NCBI GenBank assembly: GCA_039923155.1
Contig: JBDTDI010000021.1
Span: 1-8,438, forward strand
Direction: 5' to 3'
From: Rhodococcus_D sp039923155
Lineage (GTDB): Bacteria; Actinomycetota; Actinomycetes; Mycobacteriales; Mycobacteriaceae
DNA: 8,438 nucleotides
Made by a program: the position numbers and the translations under genes. Positions 1 to 7,577 of this stretch are shown here, piece by piece. Each line of letters starts with the position of its first letter. Position 1 is the first letter of the stretch. The notes below the pieces were generated by a model. It was not told where the DNA came from. It saw nothing but the letters and a program-made list of their open reading frames with translations, and searched no databases.

Positions 1-2
1 AG

Positions 3-1235
3 GTGGCCCAACAGCTGTCCGACGGTGGGCCCCAGCGCCTCGACCCCGCCCTGCTCGCCCCCAGCGGCGGCGCCACGCTCGTCCAGGTCGTCGGCGCCGA
101 CGGGCGCGTGCTGGCGGCCACCCCCGGGTCGACCGGGCCGGGCCTGGTCGACCCGGGTCAGCTGGGTTCGGCGGGCACGGTCAGCACGTTCCACCCGGAG
201 AAGATCTCGCCGGAGCTGCGGGTGGCCGCGGAGACCGTGCCGGCGACGACGCCACCGCTGACCGCGATCGCCGCCGTGGAGCAGCAGCCCATCACCAACA
301 CCCTCAGCGTGGTCGCGGCGCTGCTGGCCGGTGGGGTCCCGGTGGTGGTGCTCGTCGTGGCCGGTGCCACCTACGTCCTCGTCGACCGTTCGCTGCGGCC
401 GGTGGAGCAGATGCGGCGCTCCGCCAGCGCCATCTCCACCGCCGACCTGTCCGACCGGCTGCCGGTGCCCCAGACCCGGGACGAGGTCGCCCGGCTCGCG
501 ACGACGCTGAACGCGATGCTGGACCGGGTCGAGGCCGGGCACGGCGCACAGCGGCGCTTCGTCGGCGACGCCTCCCACGAGCTGCGCAGCCCACTGGCCA
601 CCCTGACCACCGCCCTCGAGGTCGGTGCGCGCAACCCTGACTTCCTCGACCACGAGCTGCTGACCGACCGTCTGCTGCCCGAGGCCGTCCGGATGCAGCA
701 CCTGATCGACGACCTGCTGCTGCTGGCCCGCGCCGACGAACGGGGACTGCCGCTGCGGACGGTCGACGTCGACCTGGACGACATCCTGGACACCGAGGCC
801 GCGCGGCTGCGCGCCGCCCCCGGCCCTGCCGTGAGCGTGCACACCTCACCCACCCGGGTCCGCGGGGACTCCGAGCAGCTCACCCGCGCGATCCGCAACC
901 TGGTCGACAACGCCGCCCGCCACGCTCGGCAGTCGGTGACCCTGCACTGCTCCACCGACGGTGACCTGGTCCAGGTGGTGGTCGCCGACGACGGTCCCGG
1001 GATCGAGGTGGAGCAGCGCCACCGGGTGCTGGAGCGGTTCGTGCGCCTGGACGACGGGCGCGCGCGCTCCGCGGGTGGCTCCGGTCTGGGGCTCGCGATC
1101 GTCGCCGAGATCGTGGCCGCGCACGGCGGGGACGTGCGTATCGGGGCGTCGCGGGACGGCGGGGCCGAGGTGACCCTCACCCTGCCCCGCACCCCGCCGC
1201 CGTCCGGTCAGCCGCCGTCGTCGGCGAGCCGGTAA
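3..1235 (+). CDS. Membrane sensor histidine kinase (5' partial)
   Basis: Sensor kinase of a two-component system. It should autophosphorylate on a histidine and pass the phosphate to a response regulator. The frame is open to the window edge, so the real start and the first membrane segment lie upstream; residue numbers count from base 3. Residues 1-100 look extracytoplasmic (the sensor part). Residues 102-126 form a hydrophobic membrane helix, followed by a HAMP linker (about 127-180). The H-box is FVGDASHELRSPLATL with phospho-acceptor H192. The ATPase domain has an N-box (RNLVDNAARHA, N299 and N303), a G1 box (VADDGPGI), an F-box (ERFVRLDD) and a G2 box (GGSGLGLAIV), so the catalytic parts are intact. 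The C-terminus is a short Pro/Ser-rich tail. The last 28 bp overlap the convergent response regulator gene, the likely but unproven partner. The signal sensed cannot be told from what is visible. Confidence 0.95.
   Translation: MAQQLSDGGPQRLDPALLAPSGGATLVQVVGADGRVLAATPGSTGPGLVDPGQLGSAGTVSTFHPEKISPELRVAAETVPATTPPLTAIAAVEQQPITNTLSVVAALLAGGVPVVVLVVAGATYVLVDRSLRPVEQMRRSASAISTADLSDRLPVPQTRDEVARLATTLNAMLDRVEAGHGAQRRFVGDASHELRSPLATLTTALEVGARNPDFLDHELLTDRLLPEAVRMQHLIDDLLLLARADERGLPLRTVDVDLDDILDTEAARLRAAPGPAVSVHTSPTRVRGDSEQLTRAIRNLVDNAARHARQSVTLHCSTDGDLVQVVVADDGPGIEVEQRHRVLERFVRLDDGRARSAGGSGLGLAIVAEIVAAHGGDVRIGASRDGGAEVTLTLPRTPPPSGQPPSSASR
123..157. repeat. Perfect 12-bp inverted repeat inside the kinase gene
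   Basis: CCCGGGTCGACC (123-134) and its exact reverse complement GGTCGACCCGGG (146-157) flank an 11-nt spacer. Each arm contains the self-palindromes CCCGGG and GTCGAC. The repeat lies in the codons for a Gly/Pro-rich stretch of the extracytoplasmic domain (around PGSTGPGLVDPG). It could form a strong hairpin in the mRNA. No T-run follows, so it is not a typical terminator. Function unknown; it may only reflect codon bias for Gly/Pro. Confidence 0.6.
1208..1235. other. Tail-to-tail overlap of kinase and regulator genes
   Basis: The kinase stop codon (TAA, 1233-1235) lies inside the regulator gene, and the regulator stop (TGA on the minus strand, 1208-1210) lies inside the kinase gene. The shared 28 bp encodes the last codons of both proteins in opposite directions. 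There is no room for an intergenic terminator, so the two mRNAs should have complementary 3' ends. Confidence 0.9.
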
Positions 1236-1885
1236 CCGACCCCGCGCAACGTCTCGATGGAGCTGGTGTGGAACGGGGCGTCGATCTTGCGCCGCACGTA
1301 GCCCACGTAGACCTCGACGACGTTGTCCGCGCCGCTGTGGTGCTCGTCCCACACCCCCCGCAGAATCTCCGCCTTGGTGACCACGGATCCCTTGTGCTGC
1401 ATCAAGAACTCCAGCACCCCGTACTCACGGGGGGTGAGGTCCAGGACGGTCCCGTCGCGCACCACCCGCCGCCGGGCCGGGTCCAGGCTCAGCGACCCCG
1501 CCTGCAGCACCACCGGTCGGGCGGGAGCCCCGCGCCGGTGCAGCGCCCGCAACCGAGCCACCAGCACCGGGAAGCTGGCCGGCTTGGTCAGGTAGTCGTC
1601 GGCACCGAGGTCGAAGGCGTCGGTCTGGTCGTAGTCACCGTCCTTGGCCGTCAGCATCAGCACCGGGGTCCACACCTCCCGGGCGCGCAGCTGCTTGAGC
1701 ACGTCGTAGCCGTTGAGGCGCGGCAACATGATGTCCAGCACGATGACGTCGAACTGGCGCTCGCTGCCGAGCCAGAGCCCGTCCACGCCGTCGGCGGCGG
1801 TCTCGACCACGAAACCTTCCGCCACCAGCCCCCGACGCAGCGTCTCGGCGAGGTTCACCTCGTCCTCCACCAGCAGGATGCGCAC
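1208..1885 (-). CDS. OmpR/PhoB-family response regulator
   Basis: DNA-binding response regulator of 225 residues. The receiver domain (1-115) starts VRILLVEDE, with acidic pocket residues E7/D8, phospho-acceptor D51 in VIVLDIMLP, switch T79 in MLTA and K101 in the YLTKP motif. A winged-helix Trans_Reg_C domain (about 126-222) ends in the usual ETLRGVGYRL hairpin. Start: I chose the GTG at 1885 because it gives the family's standard N-terminus and has a GAGG about 12 nt upstream. An in-frame GTG at 1903 would add MRHHGR but has no visible ribosome binding site. The gene starts 44 nt after the aroE stop on the same strand, so it may be read from the alaS-aroE transcript. It converges on a histidine kinase gene, its probable partner. 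Targets are unknown; I cannot assign it to a named system. Confidence 0.94.
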   Translation of the reverse strand: MRILLVEDEVNLAETLRRGLVAEGFVVETAADGVDGLWLGSERQFDVIVLDIMLPRLNGYDVLKQLRAREVWTPVLMLTAKDGDYDQTDAFDLGADDYLTKPASFPVLVARLRALHRRGAPARPVVLQAGSLSLDPARRRVVRDGTVLDLTPREYGVLEFLMQHKGSVVTKAEILRGVWDEHHSGADNVVEVYVGYVRRKIDAPFHTSSIETLRGVGYRLADDGG

Positions 1886-1929
1886 GCGCCCATGGTGCCT
1901 CACGTCCGCGCAGGCCCGCTCGGGTCTGC

Positions 1930-2754
1930 TCAGGTCTTCAGGGCTGCCGCCATCGCCTCGCGCGGCGCGGGTCGGCCCGTGAACAGCTCAACCTGGCCGT
2001 AGGCCTGGTGCAGCAGCACCGACAGCCCACCCCCCACGCGCCCACCGTGGCGGCGGACGGCGGTCGCCACCGGCGTGGGCCACGGGTCGTAGAGCACGTC
2101 CAGCACACGGGGACAGCGAGCCAGTCCCTCGGCGACCGCGGCCGAGCCGGCCGCGGGCACCGTGCTCACGGCCACGTCGGCGCCGGTGGCCACCCGGTCG
2201 AGCTCGCCCACCTCCACCACGCGCACAACCAGTCCCGCGTCCTGGCCGCACGCGAGGGCCCCTGCCGCCCGGTCCGCGTCCCGCGCGACCAGGTCGACCT
2301 CCGCCGCACCCAGCCCGGCGAGCGCGACCAGGGCCGCGCGGGCGGTACCCCCGGCCCCGACGAGGACGCAGCGCGCCCCGTGCAGGTCGCCGCACCCCAG
2401 CTCGTCCAGGGCGCCACCGATGCCGTCGACGTCGGTGCAGTCGGCGTGCCACCCGCCGGCGCGGCGAACCAGGGTGTTCGCCGCGCCCACGGCCCGGGCG
2501 CGGGCGGTCGTCGTGTCGGCCACGGCCAGGGCGGCGAGCTTGGCGGGCATGGTCACCGACAGTCCTACCCACTCCGGAGCGAGGGAGGCCACCAGTGCGG
2601 CCACTCCTGCGGCCTCGCACTCGACTCGTCCGTAGGACCAGCCGGTCAGCCCGAGCGCGGCGTAGGCCGCCCGGTGCAGCACCGGCGATCGGGAGTGGGC
2701 GACGGGCGAACCGATCACCGCCGCGCGACGAGGGGTGAGATCAGCCGAAGACAC
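1930..2754 (-). CDS. aroE: Shikimate dehydrogenase
   Basis: Catalyses NADPH-dependent reduction of 3-dehydroshikimate to shikimate in the cytoplasmic chorismate pathway. It has 274 residues, the normal length. The substrate domain carries S21 and S23 in GSPVAHSRSP, S66/T68 and the catalytic-type K72 in LSVTMPAK, N93 in GAANTLV and catalytic-type D108 in CTDVDG. The Rossmann fold has GAGGTARA (133-140) and an Arg-containing ARDADRA segment (157-163) fitting NADP. The C-terminal signature includes STVP (197-200), YDPWPTP and LLHQAYGQVELFTG, with Q250. One oddity: the usual Asn of the NTD motif is Cys106 here. The GTG start at 2754 overlaps the mltG end by 14 nt; the only other in-frame candidate, V13, would delete the first strand. 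It is the fourth gene of the alaS-ruvX-mltG-aroE run and is probably translationally coupled. Confidence 0.96.
   Translation of the reverse strand: MSSADLTPRRAAVIGSPVAHSRSPVLHRAAYAALGLTGWSYGRVECEAAGVAALVASLAPEWVGLSVTMPAKLAALAVADTTTARARAVGAANTLVRRAGGWHADCTDVDGIGGALDELGCGDLHGARCVLVGAGGTARAALVALAGLGAAEVDLVARDADRAAGALACGQDAGLVVRVVEVGELDRVATGADVAVSTVPAAGSAAVAEGLARCPRVLDVLYDPWPTPVATAVRRHGGRVGGGLSVLLHQAYGQVELFTGRPAPREAMAAALKT
2136..2156. repeat. 9-bp GC-rich hairpin inside aroE
   Basis: CCGCGGCCG (2136-2144) pairs perfectly with CGGCCGCGG (2148-2156) around a 3-nt loop. It falls in Ala/Gly-rich codons of aroE (around AAGSAAVAEG). Such stems arise easily from GCG/GCC alanine codons at this GC content, so I assign no function. 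Confidence 0.4.
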
Positions 2755-4072
2755 CGTTGGCCTGGGCCCGCTGGATGGCCTTCTCGTGCTCCGGGAAGGT
2801 GTCCGAGAAGACCGTGGTCCCTTTGGTGTCGACGGTCACGAAGTACAACCACCGGCCCGCCGCCGGCTTCTCCGCCGCGGTGAGCGCACCGTCGCTGGGG
2901 GAGGCGATGGGGGTCTGCGGCAGGCCCGCGGTGGCGTAGGTGTTCCACGGGGTCACGTCGGCCCGGTCGCCCGGCGTGGTCGCGACCGCCTGCACGTCCA
3001 GGGGGTAGTTCACCGTCGAGTCGAACTCCAGCTTCTGCTTGACCGCCAGCCGGTTGTAGACCACCCGCGCCACCTTGGAGAAGTCGGCCGGCAGGGCTTC
3101 GCGCTGCACCAGGGACGCGACGACCAGGACCTGGTAGGGGTTGAGCCCGGCCACGGTGAGGTCCGGCAGCCCCAGCTTCGCGAACCCGCCGGCCGAGGAC
3201 GTCAGCAGCTGGGTCAGCTGGACGGTGGCGGGTGCCCCGGGCTTGAGGTCGTAGCTGCCGGGACGGATCAGTCCTTCCAGACGACGGTCCTTCTCCTTCA
3301 CCGCGGACACGCTCTTCAACGCCCAGCTCGGCACCCCGAGCGAGGCGAGGTCGGCCGTCGCGGCCGCGGTCTGCAGGTCCTTGCGCGACGTGCACCGCTG
3401 CTTGCCGTTGAGCTCCACGCACGAGGCCTTCTGGATCCGGGTGAGGATCCCGTCGGTCACCTTGCCCGTCTTGCCCTTCACGTCAGCAAGCTGGAGCCCC
3501 TCCGGGAGCACCAGGTCACCGACCCGCGCCTGCTTGGACACCAGCCGGGTCACGGCGTCACCCGCGGGCAGCCGGGTGCGCAGCTGGTAGTAGCCGGGCT
3601 GGATCGTGGCGATCGCCGGGTTGCTCGCCGCGGCCGAGGTGAACAGCGACGCACTGGCCACCACCCCGTCGGCCACCAGCGTCGCCCCGATCTCCCGGGT
3701 GGAATCACCGTCCTTGACCTGCACCACCACGTCGGACACCCCGGAACCGGTGAAGTCGGACGGCCCGCTGTCACCGAAGCCGAGACCACCCAGCAAGGAT
3801 CGCCCACCGAAGTAGACCCCGCCCGCCAGCACCAGCACGAGCACGACGGCGACGACCGAGCCCGTGCGACGCCGTCGCCGGGCCGCGGTCCGGCGCTCGG
3901 TGGCCTTGCGCGACTCCGTCCGCGAGCGACCACGACGAGGGACCTCGCCGACCACGTCGTGACGCTGGGGCAGCGCACGGTGCTGGTCCCGCCAGCCCTG
4001 GTTGTCGCCGGAGCGCGCGTGTCGGTCGGGTCCCTCCGGGTCACCGCCGAGCAACCCGAGGTCGTCGTTCAC
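2741..4072 (-). CDS. mltG: Endolytic murein transglycosylase MltG (YceG family)
   Basis: Membrane-anchored lytic transglycosylase that cleaves nascent peptidoglycan strands internally, outside the membrane. It has 443 residues. Residues 1-70 are cytoplasmic, polar and Arg-rich (ending TAARRRRRT). A single membrane helix spans about 71-92. The extracytoplasmic part holds a LysM-like small domain (about 114-190, PEGLQLADV at its end) and the YceG catalytic core: GLIRPGSYDL, ASLVQRE (319-325), VVYNRL, LEFDSTVNYPL and TPWNTYATAGLPQTPIASPS. The E. coli catalytic glutamate lies in the VEKE motif; here it reads VQRE, keeping only the second Glu (E325). Cys218 and Cys227 could form an exported disulfide loop. 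The reading frame is open far upstream through ruvX, but the true start is the GTG at 4072. It shares GTGA with the ruvX stop and has GGTGGAG 8 nt upstream. The GTG at 4075 is an alternative. Confidence 0.94.
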   Translation of the reverse strand: MNDDLGLLGGDPEGPDRHARSGDNQGWRDQHRALPQRHDVVGEVPRRGRSRTESRKATERRTAARRRRRTGSVVAVVLVLVLAGGVYFGGRSLLGGLGFGDSGPSDFTGSGVSDVVVQVKDGDSTREIGATLVADGVVASASLFTSAAASNPAIATIQPGYYQLRTRLPAGDAVTRLVSKQARVGDLVLPEGLQLADVKGKTGKVTDGILTRIQKASCVELNGKQRCTSRKDLQTAAATADLASLGVPSWALKSVSAVKEKDRRLEGLIRPGSYDLKPGAPATVQLTQLLTSSAGGFAKLGLPDLTVAGLNPYQVLVVASLVQREALPADFSKVARVVYNRLAVKQKLEFDSTVNYPLDVQAVATTPGDRADVTPWNTYATAGLPQTPIASPSDGALTAAEKPAAGRWLYFVTVDTKGTTVFSDTFPEHEKAIQRAQANGVFG

Positions 4073-4610
4073 CACGTGGTCTCCACCGGTTGGTCGGCCA
4101 CCGGTTGGTCGGCCACCGGTGGGTTGGCCACTGCCAGCAATCGGCGGGCGTCCAGCCAGGACTGCAAGATCTGCACGGCCGCGGCCTGGTCCACCACCGC
4201 GCGCTGGTGCTGCCCACGAACCCCCACCTCGACCAGGGTGCGGGCGGCGGCCACGGTGGTCAGCCGCTCGTCGGCCAGGCGCACGGGCACCGGGTCCAGC
4301 GCCCGCCGCAGGTAGCGCGCGTAGGTCGCGGTGAGAGCGGCGGCCCGGCCGTGCTCGCCGCGCAGGGTCTGCGGCAGCCCGACCACGACCTCCACCACCT
4401 CGAGCTCGCGGGCCAGGGCCTGCACGCGGGCCAGGTCGGCGGTGTCGGGCCCGGTCTGGCGCGGCGATCGGGGCACCGTCTCCACCGGCGTGGCCAGCAC
4501 CGCGTCGGGGTCGCTGACGGCGACGCCGACCCGCACGCTGCCGACGTCCACGCCGAGGCGCCGGCCTCGCCCAGGGTCGTCGACCCCGGGTCGGTCGGGT
4601 TGAGCACGCC

Positions 4611-4614
<4 letters not shown>
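4069..4614 (-). CDS. ruvX: YqgF/RuvX-type RNase H fold nuclease (putative Holliday junction resolvase)
   Basis: Cytoplasmic RNase H fold protein of the YqgF family. The family is annotated as a putative Holliday junction resolvase and in E. coli is linked to pre-16S rRNA 5' processing. The 181 residues show GVDVGSVRVGVAVSD with metal-ligand D23, VVGLPQTLRGE (78-87), DERLTT with D116/E117, and DQAAAVQILQSWLD with D142, so the acidic active site is complete. Two parts go beyond the core. About 18 polar residues precede the fold. The C-terminal tail (162-181) contains a VADQP repeat that is unlikely to be part of the fold. The GTG start at 4614 overlaps the alaS stop as GTGA, with AGGTGG just upstream, and the stop overlaps the mltG GTG in the same way. 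Translational coupling at both ends is likely. Confidence 0.94.
4081..4087 (-). promoter_or_regulatory. Ribosome binding site of mltG
   Basis: On the minus strand this reads GGTGGAG, 8 nt before the GTG at 4072 and 5 nt before the GTG at 4075. It decides the mltG start, since the frame itself stays open far upstream. Its GGTGG comes from the end of the 15-bp tandem repeat in ruvX. Confidence 0.7.
4083..4127. repeat. 15-bp tandem repeat, three units, in the ruvX 3' end
   Basis: On the plus strand, CCACCGGTTGGTCGG occurs at 4083-4097 and identically at 4098-4112. A diverged third copy, CCACCGGTGGGTTGG, occupies 4113-4127. Read on the minus strand it encodes the repeated VADQP of the RuvX tail (PPVADQPVADQPVE). 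The unit is a multiple of three, so copy-number changes would not shift the frame. Each unit also carries GGTGG on the minus strand, and the copy nearest mltG forms its ribosome binding site. Confidence 0.85.
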
Positions 4615-7277
<2,663 letters not shown>

Positions 7278-7282
7278 TGGTG

Positions 7283-7289
7283 TCCTTCT
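7283..7289 (-). promoter_or_regulatory. Ribosome binding site of alaS
   Basis: AGAAGGA on the minus strand, 5 nt before the GTG at 7277. It is the clearest Shine-Dalgarno sequence in the window and fixes the alaS start, although the frame stays open upstream to 7421. Confidence 0.8.
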
Positions 7290-7296
7290 CTGGCAA

Positions 7297-7494
7297 TCAG
7301 TCTGTGGGGGTGGTGTTCTCGTCGGGTGGGACCCACGCGTGCCGCCCACCGGGGGTCGGTCGGGGGTTGGGCGACGGCAACGCGGTGCGCGGGGCCGGTT
7401 CCGGGGTCGGAACCGGTGCACCTCGGCGCTGCCGCTCCCGCATCGCGGCTGCGCCGAGCGCCACGCCCGCCAGCAGCCAGATCAACCTCACCAT
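7297..7494 (-). CDS. Small proline-rich single-pass membrane protein, unknown function
   Basis: A predicted 65-residue protein beginning MVRLIWLLAGVALGAAAM: one N-terminal membrane helix, then a basic stop-transfer patch (RERQRR). This orients the rest in the cytoplasm by the positive-inside rule. A 40-residue Pro/Arg-rich tail follows (PVPTPEPAPR, PNPRPTPGG), probably disordered, ending WVPPDENTTPTD. It ends 19 nt before alaS on the same strand and is probably the first gene of that transcript. Other actinobacteria often carry a small membrane protein (DUF6167-like) just before alaS, and this may be a short relative; the similarity is by position and architecture only. I chose the ATG at 7494; GTG codons at 7497 and 7506 are alternatives, and no good ribosome binding site precedes any of them. 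No function is assigned. Confidence 0.68.
   Translation of the reverse strand: MVRLIWLLAGVALGAAAMRERQRRGAPVPTPEPAPRTALPSPNPRPTPGGRHAWVPPDENTTPTD
7395..7416. repeat. 8-bp perfect hairpin in the small gene upstream of alaS
   Basis: CCGGTTCC (7395-7402) and GGAACCGG (7409-7416) flank a 6-nt spacer. The stem lies in codons for PVPTPEP of the small membrane protein, about 120 nt upstream of the alaS start. There is no following U-run on the minus strand, so it is not a classical terminator. It may be a by-product of Pro/Glu codons. Confidence 0.45.
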
Positions 7495-7577
7495 CACGCG
7501 CAGCACAGTACCCGTGCCGCTGTGCCCGGGCCCCGAGCCCGAGCCTGGTGACCACCTCCTCGCCTAAGGTCCCGGAC
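7495..7577. promoter_or_regulatory. Divergent promoter region between the alaS run and the M18 peptidase
   Basis: This 83-nt gap is the only real intergenic space in the window and separates genes read in opposite directions, so promoters for both should lie in or near it. On the minus strand, TACTGT (7510 to 7505) fits the actinobacterial -10 form TANNNT and would start RNA within a few bases of the ATG at 7494, giving an almost leaderless message. On the plus strand, TAAGGT (7565-7570) fits the same form, but its AAGG also serves as a ribosome binding site. I see no convincing -35 element for either, so the exact sites are weakly supported. Confidence 0.4.

Noticed and set aside
1236..1300. 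Searched for a transcription terminator after the kinase gene
   Set aside because: No stem with a following T-run is present; the region is regulator coding sequence.
371..1352. Two long minus-strand frames opposite the histidine kinase
   Set aside because: They have low-complexity Arg/Ser/Ala composition and no motifs, whereas the kinase boxes on the plus strand are unambiguous.
2735..4315. Long open frame (526 codons) on the plus strand opposite mltG and ruvX
   Set aside because: Its translation is rich in His, Arg, Gly and Gln with no recognisable motif, which is typical of the antisense of high-GC genes. The opposite strand encodes MltG and RuvX with clear motifs.
7324..7340. Sequence GGGTGGGACCCACGCG resembling a T-box riboswitch core near alaS
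   Set aside because: It is on the plus strand, pointing away from alaS, lies inside the small protein's codons, and has neither a specifier stem nor a terminator. The likeness is chance.
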